Shown in pieces: positions 45,389-54,171 of a stretch of DNA of 64,000 bases. Under the pieces are notes generated by a model. It saw only the letters and a program-made list of their open reading frames with translations. It did not search any database and had not been told where the DNA came from. The stretch lies in assembly GCF_025994315.1 (NCBI RefSeq), contig NZ_BAQE01000007.1, one strand, 5' to 3'. Every line of letters starts with the position of its first letter. Position 1 is the first letter of the stretch. The DNA comes from Swaminathania salitolerans. Its GTDB lineage: Bacteria; Pseudomonadota; Alphaproteobacteria; Acetobacterales; Acetobacteraceae. Position numbers and translations under genes: made by a program.

Positions 45389-47049
45389 GTGCCTGCGAGG
45401 CTCCGTTCTTTAGGGGGCAGCTCTTTCGGGGCCGTATCTTTCCTGCCCGGTTCTTTCCGGATCGGTCCTCCGGATGCCGGTTCCCCGCATGCCGGTTCGT
45501 CCGGATGCCGCATCTCGACGGGCATACATTCCGGCTGCGCAGCATCGGTACCGTGCGCCTGCAATCCGATATCCGCCAGCGTGAACCGTATCCGGAAGGC
45601 CTCTCCCTGTGCGGGATAGTCGCTGCGCCAATGGCTGCCACGACTTTCCCGACGTCTGAGAGCGGCGGTCGCGATCGCCGTACCGATCAGGGCATGATCG
45701 TCGCGTCCTGCAAGGGGGGTCAGCCCCGAGATCAGGGCCTGCAATCCGTCGGCATCGCGCAGGATACCCGCGCCACGATCCATTTGCGGCCCGAAACTGG
45801 CCGCGGTTCTGACACGCGGCATGACCGGATTCTGGCATGAATGCCTTCGTCTCGGTGCGTTGTTCACATCCCATGCTGCGGCACGGCCCATCACGAAGGC
45901 CTCGAGCAGGGAATTGCTGGCAAGCCGGTTGGCTCCGTGAAGCCCGGTGCATGCCACCTCACCGCAAGCCCATAACCCTGCAAGACTCGTCCGTCCGTGG
46001 AGATCGGTCTCGACGCCGCCCATATGATAATGAACCGCCGGACGCACCGGAATCAGCTCCCGGTCCGGGTCGATTCCGTGCGCCGCACATAGACGCGCAA
46101 TACCCGGGAACTGTGCCGAGAAGATCCTGCGTGTCGCGCCGTTGGGGGCCGCTCCCCTTCCGGAGCCGGAGAGGGAGCGCGCATCGAGAAAGACTTTGTG
46201 TCCCGCGTCGCGATGCGCGGCGATGGCGCGCGCGACCCGGTCGCGGGACTGGAGGGGATCGGTGAACCATGCCCCTTTCTCATCGACGAGCTTCGCTCCT
46301 GCGCCGCGCACCGCCTCGCTGATCAGCGGGGCACGGCCTTCCCCGGTCTCGACATCCAGCGCCGTGGGATGGAACTGGACGAATTCCATATCGGCAAGAA
46401 CCGCCCCTGCCCGCGCGGCCGCTGCAAGCCCGCCCCCGCTATTGGTCCTCGGGCTGGTGGCATTGGCATAAAGCGCCCCGGCGCCACCCGAGGCGAGAAT
46501 ACAGATATTCGTCGGCAGGAACTGTCCGGTATTGAGCCAAACCCCGACCACACGCCCCTCGCAGGTTTCGACATGGGCGAGAGATACCCCTTCCAGCACG
46601 ACGATGCGCGGCGTCTTGCGCAGCTGCGCGATGAGCGCCCGCATGATTCCCGCACCGCTTGCGTCGCCATCGACATGAGCGATGCGCGCCCGGGAATGCG
46701 CCGCCTCGAGATGAAGATCCAGTCCTGTCTCCCCCCTGCGCGCAAAGGAGACACCCCAGTCGAGAAGCTGCCCGATAGCCGACGGCCCCGCCTCGACGAT
46801 GGCCTGCACCGCCTCGGGCACACAGAGCCCGTCTCCTGCCGCAAGCGTGTCACGCACATGCAGGGCGATGCTGTCATCCTGACCGATCGCCGCAGCCAGC
46901 CCCCCCTGGGCGAGCATGCTCGCAGCCTCCTCCCCCAGAGGGGATGGCGTGAGCACCACGCAGGGGCGATCGAGATGCAGGGCCGCGGTCAACCCGGCGA
47001 GCCCGGCGCCTGCAATCACCGGCCATCCGGCGAAACGGGTAAGGGTCAT
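45385..47049 (-). CDS. nadB: L-aspartate oxidase
   Basis: FAD enzyme converting aspartate to iminoaspartate, which NadA uses. The 554 residues include VIAGAGLAGLTAAL at the N-terminus, ASMLAQGGLAAA, the catalytic region EFVQFHPTAL and RGAGAKLVDEKG, and GLHGANRLASNSLLEA. I start it at the ATG at 47049, 13 bases past nadA. The last 40 or so residues are low-complexity Pro/Glu/Lys/Gly repeats not typical of NadB and encoded by repetitive DNA (about 45420-45530). Confidence 0.95.
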   Translation of the reverse strand: MTLTRFAGWPVIAGAGLAGLTAALHLDRPCVVLTPSPLGEEAASMLAQGGLAAAIGQDDSIALHVRDTLAAGDGLCVPEAVQAIVEAGPSAIGQLLDWGVSFARRGETGLDLHLEAAHSRARIAHVDGDASGAGIMRALIAQLRKTPRIVVLEGVSLAHVETCEGRVVGVWLNTGQFLPTNICILASGGAGALYANATSPRTNSGGGLAAAARAGAVLADMEFVQFHPTALDVETGEGRAPLISEAVRGAGAKLVDEKGAWFTDPLQSRDRVARAIAAHRDAGHKVFLDARSLSGSGRGAAPNGATRRIFSAQFPGIARLCAAHGIDPDRELIPVRPAVHYHMGGVETDLHGRTSLAGLWACGEVACTGLHGANRLASNSLLEAFVMGRAAAWDVNNAPRRRHSCQNPVMPRVRTAASFGPQMDRGAGILRDADGLQALISGLTPLAGRDDHALIGTAIATAALRRRESRGSHWRSDYPAQGEAFRIRFTLADIGLQAHGTDAAQPECMPVEMRHPDEPACGEPASGGPIRKEPGRKDTAPKELPPKERSLAGT

Positions 47050-47062
47050 CACGAGCGCGCCC

Positions 47063-48049
47063 TCAGACGGCCAGCATCCGTTCGACAGACAGGCGCGCTC
47101 TGGCAAAGAGCGCCTCGGGGATCGTGACTTCTTCCTGCATGGTCTCGAGAGCGTGACGAATGGAAGCGAGGGTGATGCGCTTCATATGCGGGCAGAGATT
47201 GCACGGCCGCACGAATTCGACGGCTGGATTGAGTGCGGCGAGATTGTCGCTCATGGAACATTCCGTAACGAGCAGCACCTTGCGAGGCTGTTGTACGGCG
47301 ACGAACTCCATCATGCCTGCGGTCGATCCCGAATAATCTGCCTCGGCGACCACCTCCGGCGGACATTCCGGATGGGCGAGCACCACGACACCGGGATGCA
47401 TCCGGCGATACTGGCGTATCTCGAGCGGCGTGAAACGCTCGTGCACCTCGCAGTGACCGGGCCAGGTGATCATCTCGATCCCGGTTTCCTTCTGGATGTT
47501 CCGGGCAAGGAATTCGTCCGGGATCATGATCACCCGCGATACGCCGAGGCTTTCCACGATCTTCCTGGCATTGCCCGAGGTGCAGCAGATATCCGTCTCC
47601 GCCTTGACCGCCACCGAGCTGTTTACATAGGTGACGACCGGCACGCCGGGATATGCGGCCTTGAGCGCCCGGACATTCTCCGCCGTGATGGATTCCGCAA
47701 GGGAGCATCCGGCCCGGGAATCGGGAATGAGGACCGTCTTGTCGGGATTCATGAGCTTGGCGGTCTCGGCCATGAAATGCACGCCCGCCATGACGATGAC
47801 CCGCTCTTCCGTACGCTGCGCCTCGCGGGCGAGGGCAAGGCTGTCGCCACGGATATCCGAGATGCAGTGGAAGATTTCCGGCGTCTGGTAGTTATGCGCG
47901 AGTATGACCGCATTGCGCTCCTGCTTGAGGCGCAGGATGGCGGCGATGTCGTCGGCGTAATTGCGCGCCCAGTCTTCCCGGCTCATCAACCGTGACACGG
48001 GTTCGTACAGGGCGTCGACGCGGTCTCTGACCGGGGTGATCTGGTCCAT
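47063..48049 (-). CDS. nadA: Quinolinate synthase
   Basis: [4Fe-4S] enzyme condensing iminoaspartate with dihydroxyacetone phosphate to quinolinate. The 328 residues show VILAHNYQTPEI near 48, IPDSRAGCSLAESI near 110 and HPECPPEV near 225; cluster cysteines are at C-SLAES, HPEC and the C-terminal CNLCPHMK. An AAGGAGG site lies 5 bases before the ATG at 48049, much better than the in-frame TTG at 48064. It is first of nadABC. Confidence 0.97.
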   Translation of the reverse strand: MDQITPVRDRVDALYEPVSRLMSREDWARNYADDIAAILRLKQERNAVILAHNYQTPEIFHCISDIRGDSLALAREAQRTEERVIVMAGVHFMAETAKLMNPDKTVLIPDSRAGCSLAESITAENVRALKAAYPGVPVVTYVNSSVAVKAETDICCTSGNARKIVESLGVSRVIMIPDEFLARNIQKETGIEMITWPGHCEVHERFTPLEIRQYRRMHPGVVVLAHPECPPEVVAEADYSGSTAGMMEFVAVQQPRKVLLVTECSMSDNLAALNPAVEFVRPCNLCPHMKRITLASIRHALETMQEEVTIPEALFARARLSVERMLAV

Positions 48050-48065
48050 GGTCCCCTCCTTCAAC

Positions 48066-48086
48066 TTATGCTCTCATTGAGCATAA
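48066..48086. promoter_or_regulatory. NadQ operator candidate at nadA
   Basis: TTATGCTC-TCATT-GAGCATAA, a perfect 8+8 bp palindrome centred 27 bases upstream of the nadA ATG. NadQ represses nadABC in alphaproteobacteria through palindromes of this general kind, and the nadQ gene is the next gene upstream. Binding here would block the -10 box. Confidence 0.75.
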
Positions 48087-48112
48087 TAAGGACAACACAA
48101 TGCGGACATCAA
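48083..48112 (-). promoter_or_regulatory. Candidate nadA promoter
   Basis: TTGATG (48112-48107), an 18-base spacer and TATTAT (48088-48083) on the minus strand. The -10 box overlaps the right arm of the palindrome, and the predicted start near 48076 falls inside it, giving a leader of about 27 bases. Confidence 0.55.
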
Positions 48113-48300
48113 TAATGGGGAGTGCCGCAGGGATTTCAAAGCCACGATCTCGTGACCGCCCCCCCGCGCCGATCATGCCCTCCCGAAGATCGCGGCTTGT
48201 CCATCCCGGGTGACCGCCATTGCTGACGACCGTGATGCCGGATCGCGGCCGGGTCGACCCGCCCCATGTCCCGATGTTCGTCCGGGCCTGTGCCCGGTCG

Positions 48301-49266
48301 TCAAACGGAGCGCGCGATGGGAAGTTTCGAGCCCATGAGCTGACGCCCGCCGATGACATCCCCCCTGAAGCGGTAGAGGCGGGCCGGACGCCCCTGGGGA
48401 AGAGGCTCGAACCCGCCGGTTTCCTCGACGAGATCCTGCTGGAGAATGAGACGACGGAAATTCTGTTTGTGCAGGGGCCGCCCTGCAATCGCCTCGACCG
48501 TGCGCTGGAGCTGCCAGAGCGTGAAGGTCTCGGGCATCAGTTCGAACACGACGGGACGATACCGTATCTTGGCGCGCAGACGGGCGAGCGCGGTTGCGAG
48601 AATACGACGTCTGTCCTGGGGCATGGGACGACCCGGCACGGTCCACGCTCCCGGCCGGGTCGATTCCGGCAGAAGGCCCGCTTCCCAGAGGAGTTCGTAG
48701 CGATGAAGCACGAGTTCGTCGTTCCAGGGCTGTCCTGCGAGGCCGAAATTCTGCTCGCAGCGCCACCGTCTCGCCGCATCCTTGCCGGCCCAGCGCATCA
48801 ATGCGCGCGCGATTGCCGTATCGGCCCCCTGTCGGGTTTCGGCCCCGTCGCCCGGGCTCCCCGCCTCCCCGGTTGCGCTTCCGGTCTCCCCTCCGGTCTC
48901 TCTTCCGGTTTCGCCTCTGGCCTCGCTGCCGCAGTCCCGCCTGTTCTCCCAGGGGAAATATTCATAGAGATTGCGCCAGTCGGCCTGCATGTTCCCGAGG
49001 CGCGTCAGGCCCATATAGGAGATGCGGATCAGCCGGGGATGATCCTGGGCGGAGGCCTCTGCAAATGTGTAGAGCTGTTCGATATGCCCCAGATGACACT
49101 GCGTCTGTCTCTCGACCCAGAGCCGCATTCCGCGCTGGAGGGAGCTGTGAGCGGTCTCCAGAGGGCCGGAAGGCAGGTTGCGCCCCTGATCGAGCGTGAG
49201 CACGAGCGGCACTTCGTCCTGAACCGCAAGAAGCACGGCCACGAGTTCCGACCGGATGGCGTTCAT
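48301..49266 (-). CDS. nadQ: NAD-biosynthesis repressor NadQ (Nudix-like, winged helix)
   Basis: A 321-residue regulator of the alphaproteobacterial NadQ family. The N-terminal Nudix-related effector domain runs from ELVAVLLAVQDEVP through LPSGPLETAHSSLQ, VERQT and HIEQLYTFAE to RISYMGLTR. The C-terminal part (about 215-321) is the DNA-binding winged helix with FTLWQLQRTVEAIAG and NFRRLILQQ. Residues about 111-149 are a Gly/Glu/Thr-rich repeat insert that interrupts the fold. I start at the ATG at 49266; the preceding gene's stop overlaps it as ATGA. The nadA operator lies downstream on the same strand. Confidence 0.88.
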   Translation of the reverse strand: MNAIRSELVAVLLAVQDEVPLVLTLDQGRNLPSGPLETAHSSLQRGMRLWVERQTQCHLGHIEQLYTFAEASAQDHPRLIRISYMGLTRLGNMQADWRNLYEYFPWENRRDCGSEARGETGRETGGETGSATGEAGSPGDGAETRQGADTAIARALMRWAGKDAARRWRCEQNFGLAGQPWNDELVLHRYELLWEAGLLPESTRPGAWTVPGRPMPQDRRRILATALARLRAKIRYRPVVFELMPETFTLWQLQRTVEAIAGRPLHKQNFRRLILQQDLVEETGGFEPLPQGRPARLYRFRGDVIGGRQLMGSKLPIARSV

Positions 49267-49745
49267 GCCGAAACGACTCTCCCCGTGGTGAGCAAAAGCA
49301 GTCCCCTCAGGATCTCGACCGGCGCGGGCGGACAACCGCGCAAGGCCACATCGCATTGCCGCATCCCCGAGAGGCCGGCTTCCATCACCCCGCCGAGCGT
49401 CGCGTAATTCGTGGGGAACGGCCCTTGCCCCAGGGCGCAATCCCCGATCGCGACAACGCCTTTCGGCGACGGCATCGCGGCCCAGCGCGCCTGCAGGGCC
49501 GGAAGAGAGGCGCGGGTCACCACACCTGTCACGAAGAGAAGCTCCGCATCACAGGGGCTTTCGACGAATCTGATGGCATGACGCGCAATATCGTAGGCGG
49601 CGCCCTGAAGGGCGCGTGTCTCGACGAGACATCCGTCGCATCCGCCGCAGGCAACGACGTGAAGCGAAAGGGGACGCGGTGCCGCAGGAAGATCGCTGCG
49701 CGGCCGCCAGCGATGGGCATCCAGCAGGGCGCGCAGGAAAATCAT
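49263..49745 (-). CDS. Orphan NuoB/HyfI-like iron-sulfur protein
   Basis: A 160-residue protein resembling the small Fe-S subunit of complex I and [NiFe]-hydrogenase-4-type complexes. It keeps four cysteines in family positions: CGGCDGC near residues 33-39 (CxxC of hydrogenase type), the Cys of AIGDCALGQGP near 100, and RGCPPAPVEIL near 137, enough for one [4Fe-4S] cluster. No other complex I or hydrogenase gene is nearby, so it stands alone. It is translationally coupled to nadQ by a 4-base overlap, which suggests a link with NAD(H) sensing; that is speculation. Confidence 0.7.
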   Translation of the reverse strand: MIFLRALLDAHRWRPRSDLPAAPRPLSLHVVACGGCDGCLVETRALQGAAYDIARHAIRFVESPCDAELLFVTGVVTRASLPALQARWAAMPSPKGVVAIGDCALGQGPFPTNYATLGGVMEAGLSGMRQCDVALRGCPPAPVEILRGLLLLTTGRVVSA

Positions 49746-50040
49746 GGGCAGTCGGGCTCGATCCGGAACAGTTCAGACGAGCCCCGATATCACCACAACT
49801 TCACCGGACGAAACACCCCTTTTCCCGAAGCCCCTCGCCCGGCATCCTTGTTTCCCGGTCTCTCTTTTCAGGGGATCCTTTCCCGCACCCTTTCTCCCCA
49901 CCGGGCGGATGCTCCCCCGTGGATACCCTGCCGGATGCACGACCGAATACCCGGGCGAATACCCGGCCATCTACCCGGTGCAGAACATTCCCCCGCTTTT
50001 TGCCCATGACGATTCCTCCGACTTGGGGTAAGGCGGAACG
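49746..50040. other. Divergent gap with short repeats
   Basis: No gene is seen between the Fe-S protein and cysQ. Around 49930-49985 the motif GAATACCCGG recurs with small changes (three imperfect copies), another short tandem-repeat tract. Promoters for both directions must be here, but I cannot place them. Confidence 0.4.
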
Positions 50041-50847
50041 ATGAACCGGTCCGCTCCCCTTCCTTTCGATCCCGTTGCGCTTCTCGATCTCGCCGCTCGA
50101 CTGGCTGACGAGGCGGCGGATCTCATCAACACCATCCGCGCGCGCGGTTTCGAAACGATCGTCAAGGCGGACAAATCCCCCGTAACCGAGGCGGACAGGG
50201 AGGCCGAGCGCCATATCCTGTCCGGTCTGCGCAAAAGCGCGCCCTCGATCCCCGCGATCGGTGAGGAGGAAATCGCCGCAGGCGTGATGACCGAGCCCGG
50301 AGACACCTACTGGCTGGTGGACCCGCTCGACGGCACGCGCGAATTCGCTGCCGGACGTGACGATTTCACGGTCAATATCGGTCTCGTTCACCGGAACCGT
50401 GTCCTTCTGGGGGCGGTGGCGCTTCCTGCCTATGGCCAGCTCTATACGGGATTCGTCGGAACGGGCGCATGGCGCACGATGGCGGGAGAAAAATGCAGGA
50501 TCGAGGCTGCCGTCCCTTCCGGATCCGGGTTGCGCGTCCTCGCATCGCGTCATTACGCCGACGACCCGCGACTGGCCGAATGGCTGGCCGGTCGCAAGGT
50601 CGCGTCTCTCGGCAATATCGGTTCGGCAGCGAAATTCGTGCGCGTGGCGGAAGGCGCGGCGGATTTCTATCCGCGCCTCGGTCCGACCATGGAATGGGAT
50701 ACCGCAGCCCCCCAGGCCGTTGTCGAGGCCGCAGGAGGACATGTGCGCCTGCCGGAGGGCGGCGCGCTCACCTACGGAAAGCCCGGATGGCTCAACCCGC
50801 CCTTCCTGTGCACGGGCCGCATGGCCGAGGGAGACATCGCGTCGTGA
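50041..50847 (+). CDS. cysQ: 3'(2'),5'-bisphosphate nucleotidase CysQ
   Basis: A Mg2+-dependent, Li+-sensitive-type phosphatase of 268 residues that hydrolyses PAP/PAPS from sulfate assimilation. Metal motifs are complete: GEEE near residue 78, WLVDPLDGTREF near 97 and EWDTAAPQAVVEAAGG near 218. Inositol monophosphatase is the alternative, but DPLDGTREF is the CysQ form. The stop overlaps the GTG start of the next gene. Confidence 0.9.
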   Translation: MNRSAPLPFDPVALLDLAARLADEAADLINTIRARGFETIVKADKSPVTEADREAERHILSGLRKSAPSIPAIGEEEIAAGVMTEPGDTYWLVDPLDGTREFAAGRDDFTVNIGLVHRNRVLLGAVALPAYGQLYTGFVGTGAWRTMAGEKCRIEAAVPSGSGLRVLASRHYADDPRLAEWLAGRKVASLGNIGSAAKFVRVAEGAADFYPRLGPTMEWDTAAPQAVVEAAGGHVRLPEGGALTYGKPGWLNPPFLCTGRMAEGDIAS

Positions 50848-51857
50848 CCGAGATTCTCAAGGCCGATCCGCAAACCATCGCGCAGGCAGCCAGTCTGATC
50901 CGCGAAGGCGGGCTCGTCGCTTTCGGCACGGAAACAGTCTACGGGCTGGGCGCTCTGGCCACGTCAGACGCAGCCGTGGCACGGATCTTCGCGGCCAAGC
51001 AGCGTCCGCGTTTCAACCCGCTGATCAGCCATTTCGCCTCGGCCGAGGCGGCCTTCGCCCATGTCGAGACGACTCCTCTCGCACAGCGTCTGGCAGACGC
51101 CTTCTGGCCCGGCCCGCTGACGATGATCCTGCCGCGCAACGCGCATTCCGATATCTGCGACCTCGCCACGGCGGGCCTGCCGACCATTGCCCTGCGCGTG
51201 CCGCGCGGAAAGACCGCACTGGCCCTGCTGCGTGAAGTGGGTCAGCCGGTCGCGGCGCCATCGGCCAATCCTTCCGGACGGGTCAGCCCTTCGGATGCCT
51301 TCCATGTCCTGCGCAACATGCATGGCCATATCGATGCCATTCTCGATTCCGGCCCCTGCTCGGTCGGTCTCGAGAGCACCGTGATCGACCTCTCGCGCGA
51401 AGTGCCCTTCCTGCTGCGTCCGGGCGGCGTAACGCTCGAGCAGCTTGAGGCGGTATGCGGGACGATCCGCAATCCGGATGATTATGCGACGAAGCTGCCC
51501 GCGTCTCCCGGCATGCTGGCATCGCATTACGCGCCCGCCCTTCCGGTGCGCCTGAATGCCGAGACGGCCGCGCCCGATGAAGCGCTGCTCGCCTTCGGCC
51601 CCGCTCCGGCGGGGGCCGGACTCGTCTATAATCTGAGCGAGAACGCCGATCTCGAAGAGGCCGCCGCACGACTCTTCGCCGGCCTGCGCTTTCTCGATAG
51701 CGAGGGACATCGCCGCGGCCTCCGCGCGATTGCGGTCATGGCTGTGCCGCGCCACGGGCTCGGCCTCGCCATACGCGACCGGCTCCGTCGCGCCGCCAGC
51801 CCGCGCCCCATGTCCGGCGGCGACGGAGACGACGAGGTGGAGAGCATGATCGGCTGA
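50844..51857 (+). CDS. L-threonylcarbamoyladenylate synthase (Sua5/TsaC)
   Basis: Makes threonylcarbamoyl-AMP for t6A modification of ANN-decoding tRNAs. The 337 residues have the YrdC domain (about 10-205: GGLVAFGTETVYGLGA, KQRPRFNPLISH, SANPSGRVSPSDA, STVIDLS) plus the C-terminal Sua5 domain connected by the SPGMLASHYAP linker, so it is the long Sua5 form. The GTG start at 50844 overlaps the cysQ stop (GTGA), indicating coupling. Confidence 0.93.
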   Translation: MTEILKADPQTIAQAASLIREGGLVAFGTETVYGLGALATSDAAVARIFAAKQRPRFNPLISHFASAEAAFAHVETTPLAQRLADAFWPGPLTMILPRNAHSDICDLATAGLPTIALRVPRGKTALALLREVGQPVAAPSANPSGRVSPSDAFHVLRNMHGHIDAILDSGPCSVGLESTVIDLSREVPFLLRPGGVTLEQLEAVCGTIRNPDDYATKLPASPGMLASHYAPALPVRLNAETAAPDEALLAFGPAPAGAGLVYNLSENADLEEAAARLFAGLRFLDSEGHRRGLRAIAVMAVPRHGLGLAIRDRLRRAASPRPMSGGDGDDEVESMIG

Positions 51858-52387
51858 TGTCGGGCGCTTTCGACCCCAGGGAACTGAAGGTTCTCTCCGA
51901 TATTCTTGCGCTCGTCCTGGAGGATCAGGAGGGACAGTCGGCGGCTGCCCTGAATGCCTTGCGCGCCCGCGCCAAGAAAAACGGCACGACAGGTGGCGCG
52001 CTCAAGAATCTGTTCGTCGCCATCGCCCCGAACCCGCCGCAGCGCAGCCGGGCGAAACCCCGCGCGCCCAGAAACGAGACGAATGGCGATCTGCAGGTGG
52101 CACGCCAGCAGGTCGTGACCCTGACGAACAATCTGCGCCAGATGGACCTCGAGATGCGCAATGCGCGCGCGCGTCTGGAAGCCGTCAGGGCCGAGCTGTA
52201 CCAGACCCAGCAATCACGGGCGGAAATCCAGGCCCGGCTTGTGGCGCGCGATGCGAGGAAACCCTGGCTGAGCGTGCTCATCTGGTGCGGGTTTGCCGTC
52301 GGCATCCTGATCGGGATCGCCGGAACGCAATTCGTGCACTCGGCCTTCGATACCCCGCATATCGACCGCTCGATCTATCTGCACTAG
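51857..52387 (+). CDS. Coiled-coil protein with C-terminal membrane anchor
   Basis: A 176-residue unknown. The first 55 residues (DILALVLEDQEGQSAAALNALRARA in parts) resemble a short helical module found at the start of many alphaproteobacterial and phage hypotheticals. A basic linker follows, then a coiled coil at about 80-135 and one transmembrane helix at about 143-163. Its ATG overlaps the preceding stop by one base (TGATG), so it belongs to the cysQ-sua5 transcript. Confidence 0.7.
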   Translation: MSGAFDPRELKVLSDILALVLEDQEGQSAAALNALRARAKKNGTTGGALKNLFVAIAPNPPQRSRAKPRAPRNETNGDLQVARQQVVTLTNNLRQMDLEMRNARARLEAVRAELYQTQQSRAEIQARLVARDARKPWLSVLIWCGFAVGILIGIAGTQFVHSAFDTPHIDRSIYLH

Positions 52388-52461
52388 CCTCTCTCTGCCC
52401 TGCCCCCCGATACGCCTTAAATTCGCAGGCGCCGGGATCTGCCCGCGCCGGAACGCTGCGC

Positions 52462-53001
52462 TCAGTTCTCGAGCCCGCCTGCGATGGGTGTCAGTACGGT
52501 GCGCCCTCTTTCCGCCCGGCTCCGGCTCGTCCGGCGCATGGGCGGACGTGGCTGGCAGGAAATGAGATAGAGTCCGAGCACGAAGACGAGATCCGACATC
52601 GTCATGAACCAGGCCGAAAGAACGAGCGGACTGGTCGTGGTCGCGCTCTGCCATGCCGCAAAAAGCAGAAACGGGATCGAGAGCGGGCGCATCCCGGCAA
52701 GCATCGGCCGCAGCGGATTTGGCCGACCGGGTTGCACGAGCGCACGCATGCGGGTGATCCCGATAAAAAAGGCCACCCCCACCAGCCAGACCAGCAGATT
52801 GAACACGGAATCGCCAAGGGACAGATGCCCCATGACGATCATCAATGCGACCGAGGCGAAATAGAAAAGAATGGCGCCCAGCTGGAAGCTCATGCCGAGC
52901 TCCAGCGCAGGCAGTTTTTCAGGCAACCGGTCCGCGACAGGCTGGAACACGGAGTCAAGCAACCAGGCATCCGCCTGATTCACGCGATCGACAAAAGACA
53001 T
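52462..53001 (-). CDS. Four-helix membrane protein of unknown function
   Basis: A 179-residue hypothetical with about four hydrophobic segments (near 36-56, 66-82, 105-120 and 128-148) and an Arg-rich cytoplasmic tail. Convergent with the preceding coiled-coil gene. No family recognised. Confidence 0.65.
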   Translation of the reverse strand: MSFVDRVNQADAWLLDSVFQPVADRLPEKLPALELGMSFQLGAILFYFASVALMIVMGHLSLGDSVFNLLVWLVGVAFFIGITRMRALVQPGRPNPLRPMLAGMRPLSIPFLLFAAWQSATTTSPLVLSAWFMTMSDLVFVLGLYLISCQPRPPMRRTSRSRAERGRTVLTPIAGGLEN

Positions 53002-53346
53002 GGAGCAGATCTACCGCGCCTGCACCGCGAACGCATCCCTTTTTCGCGACAGCGGCGACTATGCCCCGCCCCGCCTGCCCCGCCTGCCTCGTCTCGACTC
53101 GTCTCGTCTCGCCTCTGGAAGACGCGGACTCGCCATGCATCTCCATGCACCTCCATACACAGGAGAGAGCGAACGAATGCAGAAGGAAATCCGGAAGCAC
53201 ATGACGAAGTTAGAATATCCTGCCCGGGACGCGAACAGCAGGGCATTTTCGTCCGATATGGACTACGGATTTACCGGAAATTTTACTTGCCTTCTCTTTT
53301 CTCTTCACGAACCATATTTCGGAGTTGAAATAAAAAGGTCATGTTC
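53002..53346. other. Repeat-rich intergenic region
   Basis: No gene is seen. From about 53058 to 53112 there are simple repeats, CCCGCCTGCC followed by pentamers of the CTCGT type. The last 120 bases become AT-rich and probably hold the promoter for the ABC genes. Confidence 0.5.
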
Positions 53347-54171
53347 ATGAGAGATGCGGTCTCTATCCTGAATCTCACGAAAATTCTCGACGGTCGCCCC
53401 ATCCTCAACGATGTAAGCTTTGCGCTCCGGACCGGGACGATCACCGCGCTTCTCGGGCCGAACGGAGCAGGCAAGACCACGCTGCTCGGCTGTCTGCTCG
53501 GTCTTCTTGCGCCCGACGCGGGAGACATGACCCTGCTGGGAGAGCCGACCGAGCGCCTCTCTCCGGCGACGCGAAGCCGGATCGGCTTCGTACCGCAAAG
53601 CCTGACGGGTCTCGGCTGGTTCCACGTGCAGGAATTGCTGACCTATGTCGCGTCATATCGGGACAGGCCGGAAGACCGGGAAGATCCCGTCTGGATGCAA
53701 TGGGCCGCCCTCGCTCCGCAGGCACGGATCCGCTCCCTTTCCGGAGGAGAGCGGCAGCGCCTGGCCATCGTGCTCGCCATGCGCTTCTCGCCCGATCTCA
53801 TCTTTCTCGACGAACCGATCGCCAGCCTCGACCCTCAGGCGCGCTACGATTTCATGAGGCTCCTGCCCGGCTATGTGCGCCGACGCAACGCGACCGTTCT
53901 CATCTCCTCGCATATCCTGTCCGATCTCGAGGCCTTCTGCGACCGCTATCTCATCCTCGATCGGGGAACGCTGCTGATGGATGTCGAGGCCGAGGCTCTG
54001 GGCACGCGCTACCGCCGCTTGCCCGCCCATGCGGCGGCGGCATCCGGTGGCAGGGAGGTAATCGCTGCCGCTGACGGGAGCGTCTGGATAGACGGTCATG
54101 CGGGGGACACGGAGGCAGAGCCCTCTCTTCCCGCCTCGATCGAGCATCTCTTTCTGGCGCTCACCCGATGA
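53347..54171 (+). CDS. ABC transporter ATPase
   Basis: A 274-residue nucleotide-binding subunit. Walker A GPNGAGKTT near residue 38, Q-loop VPQSL near 83, signature LSGGERQRL near 134, Walker B LIFLDEP near 155 and the switch His in ISSHILSD near 189 are all intact. A 60-residue C-terminal extension is Ala/Gly-rich. I prefer the ATG at 53347, with AAAAGG 8 bases upstream, over the ATG at 53341. The membrane gene downstream overlaps it by 4 bases, so the two make an exporter-like pair. Confidence 0.88.
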   Translation: MRDAVSILNLTKILDGRPILNDVSFALRTGTITALLGPNGAGKTTLLGCLLGLLAPDAGDMTLLGEPTERLSPATRSRIGFVPQSLTGLGWFHVQELLTYVASYRDRPEDREDPVWMQWAALAPQARIRSLSGGERQRLAIVLAMRFSPDLIFLDEPIASLDPQARYDFMRLLPGYVRRRNATVLISSHILSDLEAFCDRYLILDRGTLLMDVEAEALGTRYRRLPAHAAAASGGREVIAAADGSVWIDGHAGDTEAEPSLPASIEHLFLALTR

